The translations under genes were made by a program, and so were the position numbers. Source: Aphelidium insulamus (Eukaryota; Aphelidiomycota; Aphelidea; Aphelidiaceae). From it: DNA of 64,000 bases. Shown here piece after piece: positions 23,036 through 36,585 of this stretch. Position 1 is the stretch's first letter. Each line of letters starts with the position of its first letter. The stretch is taken from NCBI GenBank assembly GCA_036784855.1, contig JAZDSV010000010.1, positions 186,001 through 250,000 of the forward strand. Reading direction: 5' to 3'. The notes under the pieces were generated by a model. The model saw only the letters and a list, made by a program, of their open reading frames with translations. It was not told the DNA's origin and ran no database searches.

Positions 23036-23911
23036 TTCATGCATTGCACATATATACATTGTCGTTTCTCGTATCGTATGTATGGGCAGTATTGTCCGAG
23101 CAATATTGATGGCAAACAGTTTCGTAGGCGACAGTGCGGTTGGCCTGAGTGGGGCTGGTGGCGTTTCTCCGCGGCACCAATACATATGTTCACAGTAGTA
23201 ATACTTGCAGCCTAGCATCGTATAAAAGAGGATTGTAGTCCGATATCATAGGCGTGTATTAATACATAGCCAGTGACTCCCTTAACAGTTGCTGACTTGA
23301 TTCACTAGCCATCAGCTGAGAGAACCTTTCTCTTTGCCAGCAGTCTATATACCATGACTTTGTGGGTAAATGCTAGATAGGTTGGAAGCATTAGCCCTTT
23401 TAGATTAATTACATAAGCAGACATACTTATAAAAAGAAAGACTTAGAGTCACGCAACAATGTCAGTCAGAGGAATCTAACCTGACAAGCGTAGCGGATAG
23501 ATATGGATCGTGGAATGCATAAAACGTTCTCAAGAGCACCTATAAACGAACGCACGGAGGATATCAATACAATAGGAGCATTGATCAGGTATATATGATC
23601 ATGTACAATGCGACAGAAGAGGCAGAATACATACATACACATACACGTATAGGCAGCTCCCTTGCAGAGCAACAACTACAACAATAAGTACAACAACAGC
23701 AGCAGCAGCAACTGCCTGCACATGGCCGATTGTTCGCCGCGGCTGATTGTCACAAACACCGATTTGTTTTCCAAGCGAGAACGCGCCGCCTGGCAGACAA
23801 ACTGTGATTATGTATTTCTGGCCGCTTTTATCGTCTCGCTTCACATTAATATTCCTCTTCCTGTTGTTGTCTGTCTTGTGCATAAATACATACGCACATA
23901 AATACTCTTGG
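23036..23911. other. Intergenic region and possible 5' exon of INO80
   Basis: Mostly featureless to about 23640. From 23662 an open frame with poly-Asn/Ser followed by MADCSPRLIVTN ends at a plausible GT donor (23813) that is in phase with an acceptor just before 23918; this would be an alternative N-terminal exon of INO80. Confidence 0.35.
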
Positions 23912-26900
23912 ATGCAGCCACGGAGAATAGCCTCGGCTCGCGGGGCCGGCAATGCAGAACCCGCGTCTCACGGTGGCGGCGGCGATGAACATTGGCAGCA
24001 ATTGCCGTCGCTGTCTGCATTTGGTCATGCTGGCGCTCCTGTCGCTGCCGGTGCCGCCACCGCCGCCACCGCCATGCCTCACTCCACATCGGCGGTGTCG
24101 GCTGCACAGTCTGGCGGTTCACAGGTGCCGCCGCCGCCATCACATCACCCACCAGCCACAGCTGCACTCCCGTCACACATGACCAGCCCCTCGAAGCAGT
24201 CGCGGCCCATACAGCCACGCGCCATATTCATGATGCCACCTCTGCCACCCGCCGCCATGGCCGCCGGCAACTCCAGCTCGGCGACAGGACAACTCGCCAC
24301 CAGCAGTAACCTGCCTCGTATGCCCTACCAGCCACGACTGGCAATGTACGGCGATCCGTACACAATGCACCCGGTGAATCCCATCCCGCCACCGCCGCTG
24401 CCGACCTACGCCATGATGGCCACTGGTGGTGGTGTCAATGGCGGCGCACTGGCAGATCAGTACTACGCGCTGGCCGATCTCGCATCCGCAGCCACCGGAG
24501 ACACGAATCATAATGGCGGCAATACCGCGACTGCGACACAGCACAACACGTCGCCACAGCATGCATGGCATCAACACCCGCCGACTTCCATGTACTTTTA
24601 TCCAGCTCAGCCGCTGCCACAGCTGCCACACATGCCGCACCACTACAAACTACAGCAGCCGCTCAACTATCCCCGGCCGCTGGCTCCCCTCGCACCGTAC
24701 GGGCCGCCCATGTCTGACATCGGCGTTGCTTCCAACTCTTCCACGACGACGACGCTGGCTGCAACCTCTCCCAATGTAGGTCTTTTATATTGTGCGCTCA
24801 ACGTGAGTTCTATTATAATATCTTTTACCATATCTTTTACCGTTTCTATTCGCTTCACATTACACTGTGAACACGTTAATATTCTGCAGGACACGGCTGC
24901 ACCCGCCCAGCAACAACGCCAGCAGGAATCCAAGGACAAGGAAGATTCAGCGCCTTCACAAGCGCCATTAAAGCCGCAAGTAGCTGCTTGATAATCAATA
25001 ATGTTTATAATATTCAATGTAGAAAGAAGAAGCGCGCTGCCACCGCCGCTGCACAGCACAGTGGCGGAGGCGAAGAGTCCACTAAACGGTTGAAACAATC
25101 ATCCACGACGCCAGCATTGCCAACATACGACGATTATGAACCGCTGGACGAGAGCGATTACACCAAGGAACTGTGGGCGTACATTGTCGACTTGCAGCGG
25201 CGCCGCAAAGCTCTAATAGCCGAGTGCGACCGCCGGGAATATGGTCTTCAGAGCGCCGCGATGGCCGACTTGTTGGCCGCGATAAAGTCTGGCACGGACG
25301 ATGTATATGCCGAGATCTTGCGCGCACAGCAGCTGGAGGCGGAGGAGGCACGGCTGCTCCAACTGGAAGCATCTGCCAGGGAAGCCGAGGCAGAGCAGGC
25401 TCACTTGTCTGTCGAGGCGGTGCATGCGCGCCAAAAAAACATTTGGGCCAGCATCTGCGCGGTGGAGGTGCCGCACGCATACCGTCTGCGCAACACCTCA
25501 AATCAAATTGTGTACTCCAACGCACGCAAACTCGCGCAGCTGTGCCGGCGGGAGCACAAAAAGTTTTTGTGCATGCCGGCTCGGCCGGTCAAAGATGCAA
25601 GCGGCCGTGGCAAGCGTGCATGCAAGGAAATGCTTCTGTTTTGGAAAAAGAATGAAAAGGACGAGCGGGAGAAGCGCAAGGTGGCCGAGCGCATGGAGTT
25701 GGAACGGCGACGCCTGGAGGATGAGGCGCGAGAGCAGCGCCGCCAGGCAAAGAAATTGAACTTTCTTCTCAGCCAGACGGAACTGTACTCTCACTTTTTT
25801 GCAAAGAAGATTGGGGTCTCTGCAGATGCAGCTGCTGGCGGACAAGAGACAATTGAGACAGGTGATGCGACTGGTATGGCAGTCGTAGACAGCGGCAACC
25901 AGCACATGGCCACAGAGCAGATCGACTTTGCCGAAGTGGATGATGCACAGCTGGCAGCAATGGCGCGCAACAAGGCTGCCGCTGCCGTGCAGCAACTACA
26001 GGACCGCACGAAATCATTCGACACGGCGGCCGAGATGCGGCGCGGTGCTTCCGGCGCCGCAACGTCCGATCTAAGCATCGAAGGCAATTCTAGGGATGAT
26101 CAGGTGCCGCCTATGCAGCCCGCTGGACCCGCCAAAGTGCAACAGCCCAGCATGTTGCTGTGCCAGCTAAAACCATATCAGCAAAAAGGTCTCGGCTGGC
26201 TGGCAAGCCTGTACGAACAGGGTATCAATGGGATTCTGGCTGATGACATGTATGTCTTGTGTATGTCGTAGTTATTCACAGCTATAACTTATTCGTCACA
26301 GGGGACTGGGCAAGACCGTGCAGTCCATATCGCTGCTGGCTTGGCTTGCCGAGACACAAAACATTTGGGGCCCGTTTTTGGTCATTGCGCCCGCATCCAC
26401 GCTGCACAACTGGCAGCAGGAATTTGTGAAATTTTGCCCAAAGTTAAAGACACTGCCCTACTGGGGCAGTCTGAAGGACCGCAAGACTCTACGCAAATTC
26501 TGGTCCGCCAAGAAGCTGTACAGCAGCAACGCACCGTTCCACGTCCTAATCACCAGCTACCAAATCGTGGTGGCGGACCAGCAGCACTTTCAGCGCATCA
26601 AGTGGCAGTACATGGTGCTGGACGAAGCACACGCCATAAAGAGCTCATCCACAGCGCGGTGGAAGATTCTGCTCAATTTTCACTGCCGCAATCGACTGCT
26701 CCTGACCGGCACCCCGGTTCAAAACTCCATGCAAGAACTCTGGGCCCTGCTTCACTTTATCATGCCTACATTCTTTGACTCGCACGCCGAGTTCAGCGAG
26801 TGGTTCAGCAAAGACATTGAGAACCACGCCACGGACAAGGGCGCACTAAACGAGCACCAGCTGAAGCGGCTGCACATCATCCTGAGACCGTTCATGCTGC

Positions 26901-28420
26901 GCCGTGTGAAGCGCGAAGTAGAGCACGAGCTGGGCGAGAAGATTGAAAAGACAATATTCTGCGAGTTGACTCCGCGGCAGCAGCGCATGTACGACGCGCT
27001 GTCAGAAAAAATCTCCATCAACGAACTGCTGGAGAAGGCGACGCTGCAGGGCCGCGACATCGAGGACGCGGACGGCTTGATGAATTTGGTGATGCATTTT
27101 CGCAAGGTGTGCAACCATCCACAACTGTTTGAGGCGGCTGAAGTGCGGTCGGCATTTTCATTTGTGGCAGGCAGCGGCCCGATTTCAGATGTGGCCAGGG
27201 ATGCCAATGTGCTGCAGGTGCCGTACAATACGCGGAATCCAATATCTGTGCAAGTGCCTGTGCAAATGTACCGCGACGGTCTATTCGGAAGGGGCAGTGT
27301 GCCGGTGGTGCCGAAAATCTTTCAACTCTGGCACAACAGCCACATATATGGAGAGGGTAGTGGTGCAGATGACGACGGCCCCTTCAACATTCTGAGATTT
27401 GTCGACACTTGCTCCCCAAGTGAAGTTGTCAAGGTTGCCACTGCTACCGACGGCCTGGCTCGTTGGCTATTGTCGGCTTTTCACACCAAGCTGACTTGGG
27501 CACGAGAGATGTCGCTGACCGTCAGTAATTGTATACAGCGGGCACTGGAAGAGTATGGCGCCAACTGCGTTATCAGTCAGCTGCTCGAATCTGCGTTGTA
27601 CAGTATGCTGCGCCCCCTGACTTGCATTCCGCCGGCATATCTGGATCGGGCAGTAGCACCGCCCATTACTCTTGACTGCTCCGATCGGTCATTTGCATAC
27701 ATGGCGCACGATATGCTCCTAGGCGTATGTGAGCTCAACCTTACCAGTCCACCACTTCTACGGCGCGGCGTGCTTGCTTCAATCCCTGCACTCCAAACTC
27801 CAACAGTTGGCCGGTCCCTGATCACCGAATTGTTGGACGAATTACCAGTCATCAACGACACTCAGCAGCTCGGCACGCCACTGTACAATGTGCCAATATG
27901 GGTGCCCAACCCGCGCCAGTTGATGTTTGAGTCGGGCAAGCTGACAGTGCTGGACCGACTGCTGAAGGAGCTGAAGCGGGACGATCACCGCGTACTGGTC
28001 TACTTTCAGATGACCAAGATGATTGATCTGATGGAGGAGTACCTGGCCTATCGTAACTATTCGTACCTGCGCCTGGATGGCAGTTCCAAGATATCTGACC
28101 GGCGTGACATGGTGACCGACTGGCAGACGCGACCAGATATATTCATATTCCTGCTGAGCACGCGCGCTGGCGGACTGGGCATCAACCTGACTGCGGCGGA
28201 CACCGTGATATTCTACGACTGCGACTGGAACCCGACCGTTGATCAGCAGGCGATGGATCGGGCGCATCGACTGGGACAGACTCGCCAAGTAACGGTGTAC
28301 AAGTTGATCTGTCGCGGCACCATAGAAGAGCGGATACTGCAGCGGGCCACGGAAAAGGACGAAATTCAAAAGGTGGTCATTTCTGGTGGTGCCTTCAACC
28401 AACGCGACACAGTTGAATAG
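23912..28420 (+). CDS. INO80: INO80 chromatin-remodelling ATPase (4 exons)
   Basis: Swi2/Snf2-type motor of the INO80 complex, which slides nucleosomes and exchanges H2A.Z; nuclear. Exons 23912-24775, 24890-24975, 25023-26249, 26302-28420; 1,431 residues. Order: Pro/Ala/Gln/His-rich N-terminal 300 residues, a short exon, a basic PKKKR cluster and coiled-coil/HSA-DBINO region (charged helices, about 350-620), then the ATPase: ADDMGLGKT split by an intron, [33 protein letters not shown], a long insertion typical of INO80 between the lobes, [33 protein letters not shown] and RAHRLGQTR. The 24976-25022 intron begins GCAAGT and only this restores the frame. The start at 23912 may be replaced by an upstream exon. 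Confidence 0.93.
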
Positions 28421-28494
28421 TGTGTGTGTGTACATTGCTTACGTTGTGTGTGTGTGTGTGTGTACATTGCTTACGTTGTGTGTGTGTGTGTGTG
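28421..28494 (+). repeat. Compound (TG)n / TACATTGCTTACGT repeat
   Basis: Three TG tracts separated by two perfect copies of a 14-bp spacer, directly after the INO80 stop codon. The rest of the gap to 28991 shows no gene. Confidence 0.9.
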
Positions 28495-28991
28495 CTCTCT
28501 AATATGGATGTCTTGGAAAGACAGATATACAACGCACGCCCTGCGTAATGGCTATGTATTTTTATGTCAGGGATTTTTGTTCCCGCCACTCCAACAGTCG
28601 GTTGCTCTCTGATCTGCGTTGGAAGAGTTTAAATGTGCGCGGGTAGTCACTACATACCACCAATGTACCTGATAATACCTGAAGTGTAAATTGCAAACTT
28701 GCAATCGTGCATCACAGTTGCATCATACGGGAAGGTAACATTTGTAGCATAAGTAAATAGATCCGCTTAATATATATATAGCACTGCCGAAATTGTGTGT
28801 ATTTGCGAGATGCGATCCAATCCGCACCGGCAGCGTAAGCTAGCATGACGCCAGGGCGGAAAATCACTCGCGGCACTGGTGAGTGCTCTCCTACCTCTTA
28901 CAGCGGCAATAGAATCTTCTTCCAACACCCCCGCCATCCTACCCAGCAGTAGTAGTTAGAACAACAGATCCCAGCAATCCCCGCACCATCC

Positions 28992-31900
28992 ATGGACTCC
29001 AACGGTAACAACAACAGTGTCAGCACCAAAGTGGACATCTTGGCCTTCACCATCCCCTGGGCCCCGTTCAAGAACGGCGTAGTGTACCCGCTGCCGAAAC
29101 AAGAAAGTGCCCAACTGATCGCGGCAATTAACGCGTCTTGTGCCGAGGCTGCGACGCGTTTCCACGTGCTGGCACAGGTGATTACCGCGGACAGTGAGTC
29201 GGCGACCAGCAGCGGCAATTGCACCTGTCTGTGTCTGGGCGATCAAAACAGTTTGATGGCGGCGAAACAGTGGCTGCTGTCAAAGCACCCAAAGCAGGCA
29301 AGTTCACTGTTCTTGTTATCTATATATATATGTGCATGCGTCGCTAAATATATATATATATATATGTGTGTATGTGTATATACCAAGTCTAACTGTCAGC
29401 ATATCGCCACGGTGCGCGCCAATTCCTACGACTTGATGTCCGCTGGCAGTAATGAGGTGAAACCGGAGCTGAGCGCCAAGTTGAAGGAGATCATGGCCGG
29501 CACGCAGACCGCTATCTCGGTCACGTACACCGATCCCGCGCACGATGCCCGCAATAGTACTGTGTTGGGTGTGGATACCCTGGGCGATCTTAGTATCGAT
29601 ATCCGGGGCGAATATGGCGATGCTGAGCGCGCCAAGGTGCAAGTGCTGGTACTGCTGGACACGCTGGCAAGTACTATTGATCATTAAACATTGTATCAAA
29701 CCATCTTTTCTCCGGCTAATACTTTTGACACAGGCCGGGTTCGTGGTTCAGTCACTGGACATGAGCGCCGAACTGCAGGTGGCAGTCAGTGGCCGCGGCA
29801 GAAGTGCCCTGCGCAAGCTCATTGCCGACACCCACACCAACATTTACTGCTCGCTGCCAAACATGTCGACCACGCCACAACAAAACCAGTCGTTTGTATC
29901 CCAGATCTTTGTCACATCGCCCGAGCAAGGTCAAGTCACTGCGGCCGTGACCGAGTTGAAGACGGCATCGGCTGCCATGACTCCTGTTCGCCGCAAAGTC
30001 GTTGTCCCGCGCAAGAAGCTCGAGTTTGCTCTGCGTGAACGTCCCCGCGCCCTTCTCAGCCTGATGAATCGTTGCGGTATGTGGGTGTTATGTGGAGTAA
30101 TTATTTACATAACTCAAATCGTACCTCACAGCTGCGTACATTGTGCCCGACTATGAGTCTCTGGCTACTGGTGCCAACCAGGTTGCTGTGTTGTTCCACG
30201 GCGCCAAGGAGGCCATACTGAACAAGGCCATCTCTGACTTTATGTCCATTGTACGTGATATGCATTATGTGATTATCCATTATGTGATGTCCATCGTATG
30301 TGATATGCACTAGTTCATATAATAATTAATATAATCATATAATGATAATAACAGATCGGCGAGCTGGTTGCGGCCAACATTGTTCTGCCAGAAGTGGTGG
30401 TGATCAAGCAGCAGCAGCAACAAGCACCCCTACGGAATCTTCTGCCGCCGATGGTGCAGAAGATTGTGGGTGTATGCATTGGCACCGGCGTCGAGTTGAC
30501 AATCGTTGGCAATGCCATGGAATTCACCGGTGAACAGGCAACTATGGCCAAGGCAAGTCAGTTGCTGAAAGAGCTGGACGGCTTCCAGGCGCGTGTGCAT
30601 GATGTCCGATTCCAGCTGGAGATGTCCTCCGAGTACAAGGAGTTCATATCGGGCAAGAAGAATGGTAAAATCAACAAGATTATGAAGTCTTGCTCCGTCA
30701 ATGTGCAAATGTTCGAGCCGTACGCCTACGTTCTCGTGCTGGAGATCTCCAGCCACAACTATGGCGACTCTCACGATGCCTACATGCAGTTGCGGGTATG
30801 AAGTTTAAATACATTCCTCGTGCATGTATACTTACTGTCATAGGACGAACTGCCGGCCGAGAAAGAGTTTTATGTGTCGGATACGCACCACAAGCGCATA
30901 ATCGGCGTGGCCGGCAAGAACATTCAGGGCATTATGAAAGAGTGCGGCGTGTACGTCAAATTCCTGAGCGCCGACGACTTTAAGGCATTTGGCGGCGCGT
31001 TCGAGCGTGAGAACAATGTCATTGCGCGCACTCCGGCCAAGAACGCCAGAAACTTGTACAATCTGTACGTGGCCGTGGTAAATCTGGTCAATGCGCGGGA
31101 GAAGGATTTCACGCGGCACTATGTCAACTGCTCGCGCAAGTACCATCGCGCTCTGGTCGGTCGTAAGCGGCGCGAAATCGAAGAGCGCACCGAGACCACC
31201 ATCGACATTCCGTTGCCTGATAGCGGCAGTGATGCCATTCAGGTGCGCGGCCTGGAGAAGGATGTTCAGCGGGCATTTGCGGAACTGCGCCGATGTGTGC
31301 CGGAAAAGTATCTGCTCGCTATCCCGCAGTCTAGTGAAGCAGAGGCGTTCATCGCCGGGCCGGCATACACCGAGCTGCAAGCCAACGTTGATAAGATTTT
31401 TGAGGTGAAGCTGAGTGTGCAACAGCGGGACGCTGCCAGCACCAGCGATAACGACGGCAGCGCATCATCCTCGATCCGATTTGAGCTGTCGTGCACGCAG
31501 CTGGCCGGCAAGAACCTGCCAGAATGTCTGCGCTCTATCGTCGAACATCTCAAGGCACAAAAGGTATGTGCGAGAGTTGTCAGCACGCATTTCTTCTCGT
31601 CTAACAGAGCGTGCGTGCAGGTTGCCGTCTATGACGACACCACAGACCTGGAGTACTTGCGCGCCTCAACAGAGACCTTTTCCAACCAGCCACCCGGACT
31701 GGAGCAACTGGCTAATGGCACGCAGTGGCTGCGCACGGATGCCAACGCAGTTGCTAGTGCAGCTGCCCTGCACAACGGAGAGCAAGCAGCGGTGCAGCAA
31801 ACACCCCGAAAACTCGTGTTTGACCATCAGAGACGCCACTTGGACCGCTCGAATATGCCAACCTCGAGCCCCATTGTGGCCCGGCCCAAGCTGAGCATTG

Positions 31901-33189
31901 GCGCGCACCTGAAAGCATACAGCGCTAAAAACAACGACGGTCGCCTGAAATCTGCCGTGGAACAGGTAACCAACGGCCGTCTTGCTCCGTTCAAGAACGT
32001 GAAGGGCAGTGGCGGCAGTGGCGGTCGCTTCGGTCCCGGCCAAATGTCCAACACCGTGGCGGGGTTGATATCGCCGCGCATCGAGGAGAACCCCAATTTC
32101 TTCCCAAGTCAAAGCACACCCATGTCGGCTTTCGGCGGCGGTGGCGGCGGTTTCTACAACTCGTATATCGGCGGCGGCGGCGGAATGAATGGCAACATTT
32201 CCGGCAAGGAACCGGTGGATTCCGCGGCGCTGGAGGACGGCGAAGTGGCAGACGAGCAGCAACAGGACGACGAGTTGATGAAGTCTGTCATCACGTCATT
32301 CATGCCGCTGTCCACTGCGGAGAGCAGCCGCACTCTGAACGCAAACTCTGGCAACCGTACGTGTGAAGTGTATGTCTGTCTAGAAGTACACCACTGACAT
32401 TCCTATTCAGGCATGTTTCTGCTGCTTGACCATCTGGGACTGGCAAAGTACAAGCAGACTTTTGCAGCACACGACATTGACTTTGAAATGTTTCTGACAT
32501 TGACGCCCGAAGACTTCAAGGAGCTGGAGGTGTCTATTGGCGCGCGTAAAAAGATGACCGCCGCCATTGAAGAGATTCTGCAGAGTCGGGCGGCCGGCAA
32601 GACCGCCACCCCGGCCGCACCCGCGCCCATCCTCTCGCCCATGATCCACTCGGCACTGCAGTACAACAATGCCGCGATGATGAACCAAGGTGGCCAGCAG
32701 CAAAACAACCGCGCAATGCTCAACGCCGCCGCATCAATGCCCGCCTCTCCCATCGCCTCGTGGAACATGAATTCTCCCGGTGTAGACTTTTCCTCCTCTG
32801 GCAAGATGCCAATGGCCGTCCCCAATTCCACCACCTCGACGACGTCCACCTCACCCGCGGCCGCCTCCCTCAACAATAACAACAACCAGATGGGCTCGCC
32901 GGGCCGACTTCAATTATCGGCGCAGGCACACGGAACATCGCCGCAACATCTCGGCTTTGTCGACTTCATTCCATCTGTGTCGCCATACAGTTCCCCGGTG
33001 AATGCCCGATTCCCGGCATCTCCCTTCTATTTGGACACGGCGGCGCCCACTGCCAACGGCGGCAGTCAGGCCGGCGAGCCGAAGCAGCAGCCGCAATTAC
33101 AACAGCAGCAAGCTCCCGTGCCGTCCGAGAAGCCTCCTCAAGAGCAGCAACAGCAATCTTCCGCCGAAGAGTCCTTCTTTTCCCGCTGA
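28992..33189 (+). CDS. Multi-KH plus SAM RNA-binding protein, Bicaudal-C-like (8 exons)
   Basis: Cytoplasmic RNA-binding protein with a layout like animal Bicaudal-C: several KH folds, then a linker, then a SAM domain for self-assembly. Exons 28992-29297, 29400-29666, 29734-30076, 30132-30250, 30355-30795, 30844-31563, 31621-32356, 32411-33189; 1,236 residues, phases exact. Clear KH cores: KRIIGVAGKNIQGIMKE, ALVGRKRREIEERTETTIDIP, INKIMKSCSVNVQ, plus weaker N-terminal copies. The SAM domain starts in exon 8 (FLLLDHLGLAKYKQTF, then FLTLTPEDFKELEVSIGARKK). The tail is Gln/Ser/Pro-rich. Introns 1 and 2 (29298-29399 and 29667-29733) both begin GCAAGT. Orthology to BICC1 is inferred from domain order only; vigilin-type origin is the alternative. 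Confidence 0.8.
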
Positions 33190-33250
33190 TGCTCTTCTAG
33201 ATTTCACAACTTTCATAGATTTCATCTGCTGTTCACCATTACAATGCAAT

Positions 33251-35787
33251 TTATTTCCTAGGAGGCATCTGTTGCTGTTGCTGATACCGCTGAATAAGTA
33301 GCTGTCGTTGTTGCGGTGTCAAGTTGGCCAAATCCATTGCAGCTTGCGACGACGACGACGAGTGCACCGGGAGTGCCGGTGCAGACGTCCCCATCATTTG
33401 CCTCTGTTGCTGTTGCTGTTGCTGCTGTTGTTGTCGCTGTGCTTGTTTTTGATGCAGCTGCTGCTGGAGAAACTGTTGCTGAAGCAAACTTTGGTTCGAA
33501 GGTGGCTGTTGCTGTTGTTGTTGCTGCTGTTGCATAATTGCCTGGTGTGCTCGAAGTGCTTGTTGTTGTTGCATGGCCGCCGCAGCTAACAAACTGAGTG
33601 CACTAGTTCATAAAATTCCACTTAACATACAAGAAGCCGGCATGGTGGGTTCCGCTTGTTGCTGGCGGGGAGGGGCTGGTGCGGGCGCTCCGGCGGATGG
33701 CACCGACACTGGTGCTGGTAGGGGAATTCTTGTGCACACGGCGCCCAGCAGATTATTCCGCGACGCCATCACCAGTATTCCGTGGCCCATACTGTCAAGA
33801 GGCACCATGGCTTGCTGAAGCGAATTATGAACATCACGTGGTAATACATACACTCATACCACTCCGGCCTTGAGCATGGCGTTGATAATGTACAGTTGGA
33901 ATGTGGACTGCGCGGCGTCCAACGGCAGAAATTGCAGGATGGGTATTCGGTGTTGTGCGATAGACTGTTTGAACTCGGACATGTTGACATTTGCCGGCAC
34001 CATGATCAGCTTGGATGGCCACTGAGCGGTTTGACTGCGGCGCGCCGTCAGTAATAGTAATGGTACATGTAATTAAAATAGTAATGGTACCGACTTACAG
34101 CTCCTTGGGATCTGCTTGTGGGTTACAGGCAGCAATCACTCCGACCGACACTTCCACGCCATTGACAACCAGGGACAGCACTCCTTGCCACACGCTACGC
34201 AATTTCGGTGGAGGTGCAGCGGCGGCACCTCGAGACGCTGCCGAAGAGGGCACCGCCGAAGGTAGCTGCTGTTGCTGCTGCTGTGGTAAGGGTGCTGCCA
34301 TCTTGCTGGCAGGCGTTGCCTGCGGCCACGATTCACCAGTCGGTACTGTCATCAGTGGCGGTGCGGCAACCGCTTCATTCGGACCAGAGTGCTTACCAGC
34401 AGCAGTACTTCGTATTAGTTCCGTGCTGCGCGCCCCACTTGATGTGCTGTACAGCGATGACGAGGAAGACGGATGTTGTGACTGGATCTGTTGTTGTGGG
34501 TCAAATAATCGCGCAGCAGCACTTTGCTGAGATGATTGTAGCTGCTCAGAAGCACCGGTAAACGAGGCGGCGCGCTTGCGGCTGTTGAGCATCAGGTGCG
34601 AGGCATCGGCGCCATGGGAAGCGGCAAATTTATCCCGCGCACTCGTAGACCGCGACAAGTTCTGTTTGCCGCCAGAAGAAGCAGCAAGATTCTTGCTTCC
34701 AGCGCCCGTGGCCAGTACATCTGTACACAACTTTGTTAGCTAGACTAACAAATGTCATCGCAGCCTACCGCCGGATAGAATCGACAATCCACTCAGACAC
34801 ACGGTGCAGCCATCATCGTCCTGCAGTTCAAACGACGGCATGGCGGCAGTGGCAGTCTGTAAATATTCAATGTAAACCATAATTAAGATGATTTCGTCAC
34901 CTTCAAACACATTTCATTCAGCGGTGGCAGCGCGCGAGGTGCAATCAGCGACAGAAACACTTTGTCCTGGACGAGCTTAATAACCGCCATCGCACACAAC
35001 CTTAAACATACACGCTCTAGACACTGCGGCAGATTGTCCACAGACGCCGCGTCAAACTTGGCATCCGACGCCATGGATACTTGGCTGGCAGCTGGCAAGG
35101 AGTTGGCCACAACAACGCAATGGCGCACAAAGAATTCTGCGGGCAGGCTGACTGGCGCGCTCTTCATCTCCTCGGCAATGAGCTCTTGTCGCACATCAAA
35201 CATCTGCAATGAGATAAATAACTATAAATGCATATATATGATTAGTAAGTACCTCAATGGCCGCAATAATACCATCGGTGAGCAGAGCGCGACTGCCACA
35301 GCCCAATTGCCCATTATCAAATACCAGGCTCTGCAGCATCTGGTAGAACTCGTGCGAGCTGGATGTAAAGTAGTAGCGGTCCAGCCGCGCTCCAGGCCCC
35401 ACCAGCACGGCGCCATACTTTATGAACAGCGGCTATGATAGTTCATTATGCATTATATATATATACATATACACACATATATAAACTTACCGCAGTGGAT
35501 ATGCCGGCAGTAGTGGCAGCATTGACGCGCCCTTCAGCGGCCAGCATCGCCACAGACCTGGTGTCCATTAGCCATCAGTATCACGCGCGCCCATACACAC
35601 ACACTCAAACGCACCGCATCATGGGCAAAATGTAGCGTGACAGCAGCGTGCTGTGAAAGTGCGGCTTCATTGCCGCGCTCATGTCCAGCACCAGCACAAT
35701 GTCCAGCTCGCGACTACTCTCATTGATCACGGAAGTGTTTGGCGCGGCGGCAGACGGCGGCGCAGGCTGAGCGGCTGCAAGGGCCAT
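33251..35787 (-). CDS. MED25: Mediator subunit 25 (VWA and ACID/PTOV domains, 9 exons)
   Basis: Mediator subunit that binds activation domains; nuclear. Minus-strand exons: 35787-35615, 35557-35491, 35432-35253, 35203-34901, 34856-34769, 34720-34099, 34034-33860, 33814-33631, 33585-33251; 708 residues, all GT-AG, phases exact. The N-terminal von Willebrand A domain starts ELDIVLVLDMSAAMK and includes YFTSSSHEFYQMLQSLVF and IIAAIEMFD. A low-complexity Ser/Gln linker follows. The ACID/PTOV-like part has WQGVLSL, QTAQWPSKLIMVP, IPILQFLPLDAAQ and GHGILVMASRN. The tail is nearly pure Gln with two long runs. The order VWA, linker, ACID is that of MED25. It converges on the KH/SAM gene with 61 bp between the stops. 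Confidence 0.78.
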
Positions 35788-36585
35788 TTGCGTGTTTAAT
35801 CAGTGGATTTGCTACGGCTTTGAAGCTTGGAAGCTTTGACTTTGAAGCTTTGAAGCTATTAATGCCATGTATAAACTTAATCATTCACACACTTTATAGT
35901 TGCGGAATTGCAAGAGGTATACCAAAATATAACAAGCGTGGAAAACACGTATTAACAGCATCTCTGCCATTGACAACCTTAATTATACACAATGCCGTCG
36001 ATGCTGCTGTTCTTGTTGATGCCACACGATCCACAAGTGTATGCGAGTGTGTGTGTTGCGTGATGTTACACAACAGGCTGCTGACACACTCTCTCTACGT
36101 GAAAAGAATCGTCTGAAGCTTGAAGCGGTCGGTCAGTTGGATGTCACGTCTCGCAAGTGCGGTGGTAGTTGTGGACAAGTGTTGGACTGGCGGGTGAATG
36201 GCTATATTATCAAGACGAAGGGCCGATATATTATCAAGTCAACGATATCAACAATACAGACATTAATGGCAAGGAAAATCTTCTTTTTTAAATCCCCACC
36301 CACTCTTAGTAGCATTCACGGTGAATATCGCGGTGTCACAGGGGGCAGTTGGTGTCTTTGATATAGTTCTAACACTGTTGTAGAATGTCATGTTAATGAA
36401 GCTTTACGACTTGTTGCAAGGTGTGTTGGCCCTTTCGGAAATGGCTGTAAGCACCAAAGCAAGACTGTACCGTGGCGAGTATGTTGTGAAATTGTCAATA
36501 CTCTATGGTTAGCTCTATGGTATTGTTCTATGGTTGATGCAGTTATTGATACTGACGTGCATATTTATTTAATTGATTCAGAGTG
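35788..36585. other. Intergenic region with possible transposon debris
   Basis: Short AAGCTT-rich repeats at about 35818-35860. Around 36130-36210 a frame reads CGGSCGQVLDW...NGYIIKTKG, faintly like a zinc-ribbon transposase, and 36384-36600 is open without a start codon. Nothing intact. Confidence 0.35.

Noticed and set aside
29691-30038. Alternative 115-codon frame overlapping the KH/SAM gene
   Set aside because: Shadow frame of exon 3, whose phase is fixed by both flanking introns.
36041-36361. Open frame with CGGSCG...DW
   Set aside because: Zinc-ribbon transposase was considered, but one short motif is not enough; left as possible debris.
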